64,000 nucleotides of DNA from Arthrobacter globiformis (GTDB lineage Bacteria; Actinomycetota; Actinomycetes; Actinomycetales; Micrococcaceae), in NCBI RefSeq assembly GCF_030817195.1, contig NZ_JAUSYZ010000001.1, forward strand, positions 3,410,001 to 3,474,000. Reading direction: 5' to 3'. Below, piece by piece: positions 16,621-25,502 of the stretch; within the stretch, counting starts at the first letter, position 1, and each line of letters opens with the position of its first letter. Made by a program: the position numbers and the translations under genes. The notes beneath the pieces are model-generated. The model searched no databases. It saw only the letters and a list, made by a program, of their open reading frames with translations, and was not told the origin of the DNA.

Positions 16621-17046
16621 TCAGTCGCCCCGCGCCTTGCGGGTGGCGGCATCGTTGGCCTTCTGGAGCGCCTCGACAAGTTCGTCCTTGTCCATCTTCG
16701 AACGTCCTTCGACGTTCAGTTCCTGGGCCAGCTTGTACAGGTGCTCCTTCGAGGCGTTCGCGTCCACGCCGCCCGTAGTGGGCGCCGATGAGTCCAGTCC
16801 CTCCGCCGCATGCTGATCAGAGGGGCCGCGCTTCTCCTTCGGTTCCCAGTGGTCGCCCACCTTTTCGTAGCTGTGCTTTAGGGATGCGAAGGCCGTCCGG
16901 GCAGCCCGGCTCTCGTCATTGTCATAGGACTCCAGCGCCGAATCGTAGGTCTTGGCGAAAGTGTCCTGGGCTTTCTGTTCCGAACGCTGCAGGGTCGAGG
17001 GAAGCTCTTCCTTGCGGGCGTGATCGTTCTTGCCAGTCTTGGGCAT
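16621..17046 (-). CDS. ChaB / Rho-termination N-domain protein
   Basis: 141-residue small protein with two recognisable parts. Residues about 10-65 are ChaB-like (PSTLQRSEQKAQDTFAKTYD, then AFASLKHSYEKVGDHW). Residues about 100-135 are a Rho_N/SAP-like helix-extended-loop-helix (SKEHLYKLAQELNVEGRSKM, then DKDELVEALQKAN). This pairing is common in actinobacteria and its function is unsettled; the second part can bind nucleic acid. The ATG at 17044-17046 has AAGGAG about ten bases upstream; a GTG three codons earlier is too close to that site. Confidence 0.8.
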   Translation of the reverse strand: MPKTGKNDHARKEELPSTLQRSEQKAQDTFAKTYDSALESYDNDESRAARTAFASLKHSYEKVGDHWEPKEKRGPSDQHAAEGLDSSAPTTGGVDANASKEHLYKLAQELNVEGRSKMDKDELVEALQKANDAATRKARGD

Positions 17047-17176
17047 GCCACCCACGCTCCTTCATCAACAGACAAATCATGCAGATGGAACCAGCTTGGC
17101 ACCGATGCTGAGCTTTCGCATGGGTCTTCCCGGTAGAGCCGTACATCAGTGCCTGGTGCTGGGCATCCTCTGGGTG

Positions 17177-18427
17177 CTAGGCATCCTCGGAATCCAGATC
17201 GAGGTCCGGGATGTCCAGCAGGCCCAGGTCCTCCAGCACTGTTGGGTCCTCGTAGGTGTTCGCAATGCACCGGACCAGGGCAGGCGGTACCCGGAAATGC
17301 GTGTCGATCGTCAGGATCCCCTGCCCGGCAAGTGCTTCCAGTTGGTTCATGGCCGCGGCCTTCAATGACTCGACTGTGGCCCTTTCCTCTGGCGACGCAC
17401 CCGTCCGGGGGTCCAGCACAGTGTCCGTCCGCGGAGGATCCTCCGAGGCCGCTGCCAGCAGGATCGAGGCCACCGTTGCGGCAACGAGGACTTCCCACGG
17501 CTGCTCAGGGTCGTAGCCGAGCACGGAGGCCGCGAGGAACTGGTCGACGAAGAACACCAGTTCCTCCAGCCGGTCCGGGCCGTTGCCGGCCTGGAAGACG
17601 GCGGAGGCCGGCGAGGGCACCGCCTTCGTGGGGCCGACCGTGATGAGTTCAGTGCGGGCCAGCGCCTCCCACACCTGCGCCAGCAGCGGCACTTCATACA
17701 TGCTGCGGACTGTCGGGACGGGCTTTTCCGAACCGTTTCCGGCGTGCGGGACCTCAGTCTGCTTGGGCCCGCCCCTGACCGTCAGTCCGACGCACGCCGC
17801 CGCCGCTTCGATGTCCTTCGTCCGGAGCGCGCCGGTTCCGGTCACCGGCTTGGCATCGCCGATCCACTGAAGCAGTGCCATCGTCCGCTGGACCAGCGGT
17901 AGTTCCGAGAAGACCTGCAGCGCGTCGTCGTCGGAAATGACCGGCACGTCAACGAGGCTAAAATCATTCGTCTCCCCCAGAAGCCCGTTGAGCAGGTCAA
18001 GGACGTCGGCGAGCTGTTCCGCTGAACCTGACCACCGGTCAGTGTCCCCGAGAAAGTCTACGAACCCGTGCACGGCGGCGATGACAAACTCACCATGGTC
18101 GTCCTCTTCGTCTATAGCAGTGGAAGCGAGGTCGGCAGCGAGAGCGTCCGCCAGGATCACAGGATCAAGGCGTGTCAGGTCAGCAGCGGCCACACGGTCC
18201 ATGTAACGGCCCATAACGCTTTCTATGGCTGCCAGGCACTCGAGGGCGGTGGCAGCAGCACCCGGAGTACCGTCGTCGAACCACCGGACAAATGCCGGAG
18301 CGAGCGCGTCGATTGCCCGCCCGGCCCGGAAAGAGCTCAGGGAAGCGGGCGAAGAGCCGCGTGGGCCGGAGCTGCCCGCACCCGCGGACCCCTTGCGCTT
18401 GTTCCGGTTCCTGGTGTTCTTGCCCAT
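17177..18427 (-). CDS. Conserved hypothetical protein, 416 residues
   Basis: No known domain recognised. The N-terminus is strongly basic (MGKNTRNRNKRKGSAGAG) and the rest is acidic, mostly helical, with repeated Asp/Glu clusters (AIDEEDDHGEF, DVPVISDDDAL) and an acidic end (LDIPDLDLDSEDA). The segment around residues 215-260 (LPLVQRTMALLQWIGDAKPV) and the C-terminal helix pair resemble the SEC-C-associated or plasmid-type hypothetical proteins often seen in Arthrobacter, but I cannot name a family. There is no signal peptide or membrane span. The ATG at 18425-18427 is preferred over an upstream basic extension. Confidence 0.65.
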   Translation of the reverse strand: MGKNTRNRNKRKGSAGAGSSGPRGSSPASLSSFRAGRAIDALAPAFVRWFDDGTPGAAATALECLAAIESVMGRYMDRVAAADLTRLDPVILADALAADLASTAIDEEDDHGEFVIAAVHGFVDFLGDTDRWSGSAEQLADVLDLLNGLLGETNDFSLVDVPVISDDDALQVFSELPLVQRTMALLQWIGDAKPVTGTGALRTKDIEAAAACVGLTVRGGPKQTEVPHAGNGSEKPVPTVRSMYEVPLLAQVWEALARTELITVGPTKAVPSPASAVFQAGNGPDRLEELVFFVDQFLAASVLGYDPEQPWEVLVAATVASILLAAASEDPPRTDTVLDPRTGASPEERATVESLKAAAMNQLEALAGQGILTIDTHFRVPPALVRCIANTYEDPTVLEDLGLLDIPDLDLDSEDA

Positions 18428-18528
18428 GCTGCCCCTGACTATTGCGCGTTGGTTCTTACGACGACGGTACTTACCATTCGCGCGGCGTGCCACCAGGCGC
18501 GCTGCACTCATGGGCGTGCTCCTGGCCG

Positions 18529-19533
18529 CTAGGATTCCCGGGACACTCGGCGGTTCTGTCCCTGGTAGAGGCGGCGGTAGCTGGACGGGGTGGTGTTGAG
18601 CTCACGCATGAAGTGGAGGCGGAAGTTGGCGGCCGTTCCCAGGCCCGTTCTGGCCGCGACTGCCTGCACGGTCAGATCGGTTGTCTCCAGCAGACGGGAC
18701 GCCTCGGCAATGCGCTGGCTGGTCAGCCAGCGCAGAGGTGTTGTTCCCGCGTCTGCCAGGAATTTGCGCGCGAAACTGCTCGGCGCCCAGCCGGCGTGGA
18801 CGGCCATATCGACGACGGTCAGCGGCTCCGCCAGCTGCTGTCTGGCCCAGGCGCAAGTTTCTGCGAAGTGGGTTAGCGGCGCGGCAACGGGGCGTTCAAT
18901 GAACTGCGCCTGCCCGCCCTCGCGGTGGGGGGCCACGACCATCCGCCGGGCGATGCGGTTTGCTGCCTCCGTGCCGTGGTCTTTGCGGACCAGATAAAGG
19001 CACAGATCGATGCCCGCCGCAACGCCGGCGCTGGTGCTGACACCGCCCTCGTCGATGTACAGCACCCCGGCGTCGACGGCGATCGCAGGGTGCAGCGTCT
19101 GGAGGCGCTGGGCATTTTTCCAGTGCGTTGTGGCGCGTTTCCCGTCAAGGAGGCCGGCAGCCGCCAACACGAAAGCCCCAGTGCAGACGGACACCACCCG
19201 GGCTCCCTTGGCCGCCGCCTCACGGAGTGCTTCGCAGACACTGGCCGGAGGGTCGTTGAGCGGGCTGAATCCGGGCACAACAATGGTGTCGGCTGACAGA
19301 AGGGCGTCGAGTCCCGCCGCGGCGTGGATGGCATACCTGGTTGTGGTCGGGACCAGGCCGGGTTCGGCGGCGCAGACACTGAAAGAGTACAGTTTCCGCT
19401 CGTCCTCATGGCCGAAAACCTGCGCTGGAATCGCAAGGTCAAAGGCGACGACGTCCGGCAATGCCAGTGCAACGACACGCGGGGGCCCGCCGCATCCTGC
19501 CGGCTTTCCGCCTGCGGGCCGGCCGGCTCTCAC
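18529..19533 (-). CDS. GlxA-type AraC-family regulator with DJ-1/PfpI sensor domain
   Basis: 334-residue transcription regulator. Residues about 20-190 form a DJ-1/PfpI-like domain with SVCTGAFVLAAAGLLDGKRA and THW, and the last ~100 residues are an AraC helix-turn-helix pair (MAVHAGWAPSSFARKFLADA and VQAVAARTGLGTAANFRLHF). Such regulators commonly activate catabolic or stress genes. The GTG start at 19531-19533 overlaps the stop of the lipoprotein gene upstream (GTGA), so the two are translationally coupled. The effector and targets are unknown. Confidence 0.85.
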   Translation of the reverse strand: MRAGRPAGGKPAGCGGPPRVVALALPDVVAFDLAIPAQVFGHEDERKLYSFSVCAAEPGLVPTTTRYAIHAAAGLDALLSADTIVVPGFSPLNDPPASVCEALREAAAKGARVVSVCTGAFVLAAAGLLDGKRATTHWKNAQRLQTLHPAIAVDAGVLYIDEGGVSTSAGVAAGIDLCLYLVRKDHGTEAANRIARRMVVAPHREGGQAQFIERPVAAPLTHFAETCAWARQQLAEPLTVVDMAVHAGWAPSSFARKFLADAGTTPLRWLTSQRIAEASRLLETTDLTVQAVAARTGLGTAANFRLHFMRELNTTPSSYRRLYQGQNRRVSRES

Positions 19534-19970
19534 AGAGCCGGAAGCCGAACCACCGTGTCGCCGTACTGGACGGTGACTTCATCAGTCGGGTCAATGCCTT
19601 CAGGTGTCCGGATCACGTAGGTGCGTCCAACCCAGTCGCTGGTGCACACTGGCCCGCCTCTTGTGCCAATGCCGATTGTCATCCGGTGCTTATCCACGAC
19701 CTCAAGCGACGAAGGATAAGCCGGGCAGCTGGAACTTCCGCCAATGACAATGGCAAACTTGCGGCCGCTTTCGAGCCAGCCCGCCAGGGGAAAGGGCAGC
19801 GTCGGGTCGCCAGCGCGGGGAGGAGGCGGTGCAGATGTAACAGCCTCCCTGGGGAGAAGCCCTTGGCTTTCCGATTCAACCTGCAATTCTGGTGATGACT
19901 CGGGCGGCGCTGCACAGGCCGCGATCATTAGTACAGCCGCGATCGACACCAGCCATGGCACCTTTCCCAT
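19530..19970 (-). CDS. Small lipoprotein of unknown function
   Basis: 146 residues beginning with a lipoprotein signal: MGKVPWLVSIAAVLMIAAC, Cys at position 19. After a Pro/Ser-rich spacer there is a compact domain of about 90 residues with two Cys (SSSCPAYPSSLEVVD and GGPVCTSDWVGRTYV) that could form a disulfide outside the cell. I do not recognise a family. Its stop overlaps the start of the GlxA-type regulator by four bases, suggesting a shared operon and possibly an envelope signal linked to that regulator. Confidence 0.7.
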   Translation of the reverse strand: MGKVPWLVSIAAVLMIAACAAPPESSPELQVESESQGLLPREAVTSAPPPPRAGDPTLPFPLAGWLESGRKFAIVIGGSSSCPAYPSSLEVVDKHRMTIGIGTRGGPVCTSDWVGRTYVIRTPEGIDPTDEVTVQYGDTVVRLPAL

Positions 19971-20311
19971 GTCACGACGCTACGCCCATGCAACACTTCA
20001 ATCCATGCCCTGAAGAGCCTGGCCCGGGCTTGCTCGGCTCCTGAAGGCCCCGAATCCGGCGATCCCGTTCCCGAGTGGGTGGGTCACTGCTCGACGCAAG
20101 GCGCCGGCGCACCGTTCCCCTCAATTTGGGGGTGGCGATCGCGTTTCCTGCCGGTCGACTCCCACTTTTTCCTAGGGCTCGACACAGACAGTGGGATCGT
20201 CCTGAAGTTGAAGGTTGGGGAGACCTCACTCAGGACAACCGGGCCCGATGCATTCCCCAGCTGCAGCGGGCACACGCCTAGTCCAGCCACGGTCTGAAGC
20301 AGGTCTCAAAC
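19971..20311. other. Intergenic region upstream of the LGFP protein
   Basis: About 340 bases between divergent genes. Short open frames here look random. No repeat, tRNA or clear promoter pair was recognised, and the ribosome binding site before the ATG at 20312 is weak. Confidence 0.3.
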
Positions 20312-23300
20312 ATGCGCGATCAACAAAAAACTGGGGCGTTGACTCGCGCCAGGGCTACAAAGCTGTCCTCTCGGCGCCCGCTGCGGCGGCAACGCCGCCG
20401 CGTCTGGAGTGCCCTTCTGTCGGCAGCACTTGCATTCGCCGGGCTGTGCGTCAGCGGAGTCGCCGTCGCGGACGTCGGGACGATTGGCCACGATACGCTT
20501 CGGACCGGATGGGATAGCAACGAGAGCACGCTCTCGCCGTCGTCCGTCTCGTCCTCGAACTTCGGCAAGCTGTTCTCCACGGTGGTGGACGGGCAGGTCT
20601 ACGCCCAGCCACTCGTGGTCGGCGGCACCGTGATTGCCGCGACGGAAAACAACGCCGTTTACGGGCTGGACAGTGTCACGGGGGCGACGAGGTGGCAGCG
20701 TTCCCTCGGGCCGGCATGGCCGGCGTCGACCGTGAGCTGCGGTGACCTCACGCCCAACATCGGAATCACGTCCACGCCGGTCTTCGACCCGGCGACAAAC
20801 AGTGTCTTCCTGCTGGCGAAGACAAACGACGGAGCCAGCCCGCAGCTCCCGCACTGGTATATGCACTCCCTCGACCAGGCGACCGGGGCAGAGCGGCCCG
20901 GGTTCCCTGTCCTCATCAGCGGCGCCCCGACCAACGACCCGGCCCGCCCCTTCAATGCAATGACCGCCATGCAGCGGCCCGGACTGCTGCTTATGGACGG
21001 GGTGGTGTACGCGGGGTTCGCCAGCCACTGCGACTACACCCCATTCGTCGGCTACATCATCGGCGTGTCCACCAGCGGACGGCAGACAACGATGTGGGCC
21101 ACGGAGTCAGGGAACGCCAACGCCGAGGGCGGGATCTGGCAGTCCGGCGGAGGACTGGTATCCGACGGTCCCGGTCAAATCCTGTTCGCCACCGGGAACG
21201 GCATCTCCCCGAAGGCTGGACCGGGCAACATGCCTCCCAGCACCCTGGCGGAATCGGTGGTCAGGGTCCAGGTGGGAAGTGACGGCAATCTGAGCCCAAC
21301 GGACTTCTTCAGCCCTGCCAACAACCTCAAGCTGGACCAGAACGACACCGATCTGGGTTCCGGGGCCCCGATTGCCATTCCTGACGGCTATGGCACGGCC
21401 GAGCACCCGCACCTGCTGGTCCAGGTCGGCAAAGACGGTCACGTCTACCTGCTGGACCGGGACAATCTGGGCGGCATGGGGCAGGGGCCGGACGGGACCG
21501 ATGCAGTCCTCGACGTGGCCGGACCGTACAACGGGGTCTGGGGACGGCCCGCATTCCTCGGGACGGCGGACGGCGGGTATCTCTACACCGTCGAGAACAG
21601 GGGGTTCCTGCGCGCGTTCAAGCTTGTGCCGAGCGCCGCGGGCGAGGTCAGGCTCGCCTCCGTCGGAACGTCCGCAGGCACCTTCGGGTACACGTCCGGC
21701 GCGCCCGCGGTGACCTCGTCCGGCACGGACGGGTCCTCCGCCCTTGTCTGGGCGGTCTACTCCACGGGCGGGCCCGGGCTGAACGCGGAACTGCGGGCCT
21801 ACCGTGCCCTCCCGGATGCCACCGGGTCCCTTCAGCAGGTGTTCAGCGCCCCGATAGGGACAGCCGCCAAGTTCTCCTCGGTGGCCACCGACAACGGCCG
21901 GGTGTACGTCGGCACCCGCGACGGCCATATTCATGGCTTCGGCGCCCCGACAACTGCAGCCGTGGGCGCGACAGACACCGACCTGGGCACGGCCGAGGTG
22001 GGCGCCACCCACGCCGGCAACGTCACGATCACCGCCACCCGGGCGGTGTCGGTCAGTTCCGTCACAGCCGGGGCGCCGTTCGGGATCGGAACTTCGGCCG
22101 GCCTGACCGGGACGCTGCAGAGCGGCGAAAGCCTGACCGTACCGGTGACCTTCTCGCCGACGGCTCCCGGGCAGGCTGACGGCACGCTGACAGTTAAGAC
22201 GGACGACGGTGAGACCGTGCTCCTGGGCATCCACGGCGTCGGCACCCGGGACGGCCTGGGCGCCACCCCGGCCGCGCTCCAGTTCACCGACGTGCCGACC
22301 CTGGCGAGCAACCGGCAAACTGTCAACATCGTCAACACCGGTGCCACCGTCGTCGAAATCACCGGCGTCACCCTGCCGGCCAGCGCGGAGCTGAGCGTCG
22401 ACGCGGCCACGCTGCCGGTGGTGGGCCAGCAGATCCAGCCCCTCGCCTCGGTTCCGGTGTCTGTGATGTTCAGCCCCACGACGGCGGACCCGGTGGCCGA
22501 CTCCCTGGTCATCGCCAGTGACCGCGGTTCCGTGACCGTGCCGCTCGCCGCGACCGCCGTGTCCGGGGCGGCGCACCTTGAGATGCCGCCCGCGCTGGAC
22601 TTCGGGGACGTCCCGGTGGGAACATCGGCCACGGCGGATTTCACCATAGACAACACGGGCAATATCCCGATGACGATCACCAAGGCGAAGGCGCCGCAGG
22701 GTGTCTTCTCGACCACCACGCCCATCTCCGAGGGCCTCATCATCCCGCCGGGGGAGTCTGCCTTCCAGAGCGTGACCTTCACGCCGGCGGCGCTGGGGCA
22801 GGCCGGCACGCTGGACACGTTCTACCTGATCACCACGGATGACGGCCAGGGCGAGCTGAAGGTCATGCTCACTGGCAACGGCATCGACGACCCAATCGCA
22901 GTCAAGGCACAACAGATCGGCGCCGGCCGCCCCTCGTCGTCCCTCGGGCGGGCGCTCACCGGGCAGTACGTCGTTGCGGATGGAAAGTGCCAGGATTTTG
23001 TCACCGGGGTGATCTGCTGGTCGCCGGCCACAGGTGCACATGAGGTCCATGCCGCGGTCTACACCAGCTACAAGGCCGCGGGCGGCGCCGCGGGCATGCT
23101 CGGTTTCCCGACCACCGACGTGAAGATCACCCCGGACGGGGTGGGGCGGTACAGCCACTTCTCCGGGGCGGGCGGGGCGTCGATCTACTGGTCGCCGAAG
23201 AGCGGTGCGCATGAGGTGCACGGTGAGATCCGGGTCAAGTGGGCGTCGCTGGGCTGGGAGAAGGGCGTGCTCGGCTATCCGACCACCGACGTGGCGGCAA

Positions 23301-24232
23301 CCGCGGACGGGCTGGATCAGCACAGCGACTTCTCCGGTTCGGGTGGAGCCTCAATCTACTGGTCGCCCAAGACAGGCGCGCATGAGATCCACGGTGCGAT
23401 CCGGACCAAATGGGCGGCCCTGGGCTCGGAGAAAGGCCCGCTCGGCTACCCAACCACCGACGAGAAGACCACGCCGGACGCGGTGGGCCGCTACACCGAC
23501 TTCTCCGGTTCGGGCGGAGCCTCAATCTACTGGTCGCCCAAGACAGGAGCGCATGAGATCCACGGTGCGATCCGGACCAAATGGGCGGCCCTGGGCTCGG
23601 AGAAAGGCCCGCTCGGCTACCCAACCACCGACGAGAAAGCCACGCCGGATCGGATCGGCCGCTACACCGACTTCTCCGGTTCGGGCGGAGCCTCAATCTA
23701 CTGGTCGCCCAAGACAGGCGCGCATGAGATCCACGGTGCGATCCGGACCAAATGGGCGGCCCTGGGCTCGGAGAAAGGCCCGCTCGGCTACCCAACCACC
23801 GACGAGAAAGCCACGCCGGATCGGATCGGCCGGTTCACCCACTTCTCCGGTTCGGGCGGGGCCTCAATCTACTGGTCGCCCAAGACAGGCGCGCATGAGA
23901 TCCACGGTGCGATCCGGACCAAATGGGCGGCCCTGGGCTCGGAGAAAGGCCCGCTCGGCTACCCAACCACCGACGAGAAAGCCACGCCGGATCGGATCGG
24001 CCGGTTCACCCACTTCTCCGGTTCGGGCGGGGCCTCAATCTACTGGTCGCCCAAGACAGGCGCGCATGAGATCCATGGTGCGATCCGGGCCAAGTGGGCA
24101 TCACTGGGCTGGGAGAAGGGCCGGCTCGGATATCCAGTCACAGACGAGTACTCGGTCCCTGTGGGCCGGGCATCGGATTTCCGCGGCGGTCGGCTGGTCT
24201 GGACGGCGCGGACAGGAGTAGTTAGCGGATAG
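20312..24232 (+). CDS. Large exported protein: beta-propeller, three anchor-D (ASH-like) domains and an LGFP repeat array
   Basis: 1306-residue exported protein. A very basic N-terminus is followed by a signal helix (VWSALLSAALAFAGLCVSGV, then AVA). Residues about 50-540 resemble a PQQ-type beta-propeller (GQVYAQPLVVGGTVIAATEN, NNAVYGLDSVTGATRW). Residues about 545-860 hold three immunoglobulin-like choice-of-anchor-D/ASH domains (PVTFSPTAPG, VMFSPTTADP and TFTPAALGQA mark them). Residues about 868-1300 carry seven LGFP-type motifs (LGFPTTD, LGYPTTD five times, LGYPVTD) with IYWSPKTGAHEIHG between. LGFP repeats of actinobacteria are linked to cell-wall attachment, so this is likely a wall-associated surface protein; ligand or enzymatic activity is not apparent. 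No transmembrane anchor or sortase motif was seen. Confidence 0.85.
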   Translation: MRDQQKTGALTRARATKLSSRRPLRRQRRRVWSALLSAALAFAGLCVSGVAVADVGTIGHDTLRTGWDSNESTLSPSSVSSSNFGKLFSTVVDGQVYAQPLVVGGTVIAATENNAVYGLDSVTGATRWQRSLGPAWPASTVSCGDLTPNIGITSTPVFDPATNSVFLLAKTNDGASPQLPHWYMHSLDQATGAERPGFPVLISGAPTNDPARPFNAMTAMQRPGLLLMDGVVYAGFASHCDYTPFVGYIIGVSTSGRQTTMWATESGNANAEGGIWQSGGGLVSDGPGQILFATGNGISPKAGPGNMPPSTLAESVVRVQVGSDGNLSPTDFFSPANNLKLDQNDTDLGSGAPIAIPDGYGTAEHPHLLVQVGKDGHVYLLDRDNLGGMGQGPDGTDAVLDVAGPYNGVWGRPAFLGTADGGYLYTVENRGFLRAFKLVPSAAGEVRLASVGTSAGTFGYTSGAPAVTSSGTDGSSALVWAVYSTGGPGLNAELRAYRALPDATGSLQQVFSAPIGTAAKFSSVATDNGRVYVGTRDGHIHGFGAPTTAAVGATDTDLGTAEVGATHAGNVTITATRAVSVSSVTAGAPFGIGTSAGLTGTLQSGESLTVPVTFSPTAPGQADGTLTVKTDDGETVLLGIHGVGTRDGLGATPAALQFTDVPTLASNRQTVNIVNTGATVVEITGVTLPASAELSVDAATLPVVGQQIQPLASVPVSVMFSPTTADPVADSLVIASDRGSVTVPLAATAVSGAAHLEMPPALDFGDVPVGTSATADFTIDNTGNIPMTITKAKAPQGVFSTTTPISEGLIIPPGESAFQSVTFTPAALGQAGTLDTFYLITTDDGQGELKVMLTGNGIDDPIAVKAQQIGAGRPSSSLGRALTGQYVVADGKCQDFVTGVICWSPATGAHEVHAAVYTSYKAAGGAAGMLGFPTTDVKITPDGVGRYSHFSGAGGASIYWSPKSGAHEVHGEIRVKWASLGWEKGVLGYPTTDVAATADGLDQHSDFSGSGGASIYWSPKTGAHEIHGAIRTKWAALGSEKGPLGYPTTDEKTTPDAVGRYTDFSGSGGASIYWSPKTGAHEIHGAIRTKWAALGSEKGPLGYPTTDEKATPDRIGRYTDFSGSGGASIYWSPKTGAHEIHGAIRTKWAALGSEKGPLGYPTTDEKATPDRIGRFTHFSGSGGASIYWSPKTGAHEIHGAIRTKWAALGSEKGPLGYPTTDEKATPDRIGRFTHFSGSGGASIYWSPKTGAHEIHGAIRAKWASLGWEKGRLGYPVTDEYSVPVGRASDFRGGRLVWTARTGVVSG
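23327..24181 (+). repeat. Tandem 171-bp repeats encoding the LGFP array
   Basis: Five copies start at 23327, 23498, 23669, 23840 and 24011 (measured at GACTTCTCCGG or CACTTCTCCGG), each exactly 171 bases (57 codons). The first four are nearly identical at the DNA level and the fifth diverges at its end. Two older, diverged units precede them. Near identity including silent positions implies recent expansion or gene conversion. Confidence 0.92.
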
Positions 24233-24313
24233 CGTTGGCGCTCAGGAAGGCCAATTTCTCCGAGTGAAGGACCGGTCCTCATCAGAGCAGTGTTGATTGA
24301 GACCCAAAAAATG

Positions 24314-24351
24314 GCGGCCCCCCGCTGCCCTATTCGGGAAGCGGGGGCCGC
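24314..24351. terminator. GC-rich hairpin after the LGFP gene
   Basis: GCGGCCCCCCGCT (24314-24326) pairs with AGCGGGGGCCGC (24340-24351). On the minus strand it is followed by a T-run (ATTTTTTGG), on the plus strand it is not, so it is a better terminator for minus-strand transcription, although it also sits 80 bases after the plus-strand LGFP stop. Confidence 0.65.
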
Positions 24352-24383
24352 AGGAGGACGTAAAAGAAGGAAAGAAGAAAAGA

Positions 24384-24411
24384 TGTGAGATGTTGATCTA
24401 CTTGGAAGAAC
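24384..24411 (+). repeat. Left end-like inverted repeat of a second IS-bounded segment
   Basis: TGTGAGATGTTGATCTAC and the following 10 bases match the reverse complement of 27664-27691 at 24 of 28 positions. A shorter motif, TCTAATTGGAAGT (24477-24489), repeats the inner part and also has a partner inside the right end (27625-27639). Multiple internal repeats at an end are typical of IS21-like elements; no transposase gene lies between. Confidence 0.6.
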
Positions 24412-24910
24412 TTCCAGCAACGTATCAGTGGAATCCGGCGGGGCACTTGTCCTGAGAGCTGGCGCGAAGTGGCCCGTCTAATTGGAAGTTTGTGGCGCCG
24501 GCTCCGTAGTTTTGCCGTATCGGTCACGGTGCAGTTCGGAGCTAGAGATAGATACCTACCCCTTTCGGTACAGATCTTGGTGACCCCTTCAGGACCAGAG
24601 TTCGCTCTTTTGATGCCGGGCCGTTCGGCTCCCGTCGTGGCGCCAGGGATGCCGCGTTGAAACGCCTCGTAGACACCGACGTGCCCGGCGTGGAGTTCGC
24701 TGTCGCCGTCGTCACCAAGCTGGACCAGGAGCGGTCACTGGAACGCCACTTGGTCACCTCGCCCCGCGCAACAAGGTCGGCTACGCACTGGCACCCTCAG
24801 CTCCGACGGTGCGATGGCTCCCGTTGAAGCGTAGGGCTCTGAAGTCACGTGTGCGGGGGTCCGGCGACGGTCACCGGCTCTCCACGTGCTCCGCCTCTGT
24901 GAGAGATGAA
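24412..24910. other. Gene-poor stretch with decayed coding traces
   Basis: No intact gene. One plus-strand frame around 24600-24770 reads like protein (ALKRLVDTDVPGVEFAVAVV, then TKLDQERSLERHL) but has no start or recognised family and runs into stops, so it is probably a remnant. Its position inside the IS-bounded segment fits decay. Confidence 0.3.
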
Positions 24911-24940
24911 GAAGACCCCCGCCCAAGGGCCGAGGTCTTC
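24911..24940 (-). terminator. Hairpin terminator after the truncated lipoprotein gene
   Basis: GAAGACC (24911-24917) and GGTCTTC (24934-24940) form a stem; on the minus strand the stem is followed by TTCATCTC. It lies 22 bases after the stop of the lipoprotein frame that ends at 24963. Confidence 0.6.
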
Positions 24941-24962
24941 TATTAGGTGGTATGCAGGCGGG

Positions 24963-25497
24963 TCAGGAACCGAACGCAGCCTTGTACTGAGTGTTTACGC
25001 TCGGGCTCAGCTTGCCGCTGACGCGCAGCAGCGTGGTCCCCTTGAGGTGGTGCCATTCGGTGCCGAATGCCGGCCCCATCTCCTTGAGCACGCCCAGGAT
25101 GTACTCGGAGCGTGTCTTCGCGTCGGCTGCCGTTTCGAAGACCTCCACTGTGGCCCCTCCATCGACGCCTGTCTCCCCCGGTGTTGCACCCGAGTCGGCA
25201 ATCCAGGCTGCGGACGTGTATTGGCCAGGACGGCCCAGGAGCTTGTTGGAGTCCAATGCCTCAGTGACGGTCGTGATCTTGGTGACGCTGGGAACCTTTG
25301 GCTTCAGTGCAGTGGCGATTGATGTCGCGTCGGTGGCCACTGTGGGCGTAGGTGTCGGAGTCGGCGTAGCGACAGCTGCTGTCGTGGTCGCCGGAGCGGC
25401 AGCCGAGGAAGTACCGGGCGAGGCGGAGCCGGTGGACTGGGTGGAGGGCGCCGAGCAGCCAGCAAGAAGTACTGCCGAGCCGCGCGCCGAGGCAGAT
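24963..25497 (-). pseudogene. Lipoprotein gene truncated at its 5' end
   Basis: The frame ending at 24963 encodes a compact domain (SVTKITTVTEALDSNKLLGR, TVEVFETAADAKTRSEYILG, GTEWHHLKGTTLLRVSGKLS). Read back upstream it passes a Thr/Pro/Ser linker (TPTPTPT) and a perfect lipobox, GSAVLLAGC, at about 25455-25481. Just before the lipobox the expected basic start and ATG/GTG/TTG are missing: the frame is SSASARGSAVLLAGC and meets TAG about 70 bases upstream without a start codon. The upstream sequence belongs to a different gene fragment on the opposite strand, so a rearrangement removed the first ~10-15 codons. Function unknown; translation could only begin internally (GTG at 25338-25340), giving a cytoplasmic product. 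Confidence 0.65.
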
Positions 25498-25502
25498 GAG
25501 GC

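Noticed and set aside
21107..23323. Long open frame on the minus strand opposite the LGFP gene
   Set aside because: It is an antisense shadow in GC-rich codons; the plus strand encodes clear domains and the minus product is Arg/Gly/His-rich without any fold.
23327..24181. CRISPR-like regular repeats
   Set aside because: Units are 171 bp, continuous and in frame within a coding region, with no unique spacers; they encode LGFP modules.
24542..24757. Minus-strand 71-codon frame
   Set aside because: Ser/Arg-rich random sequence; the plus strand here has the more protein-like trace.
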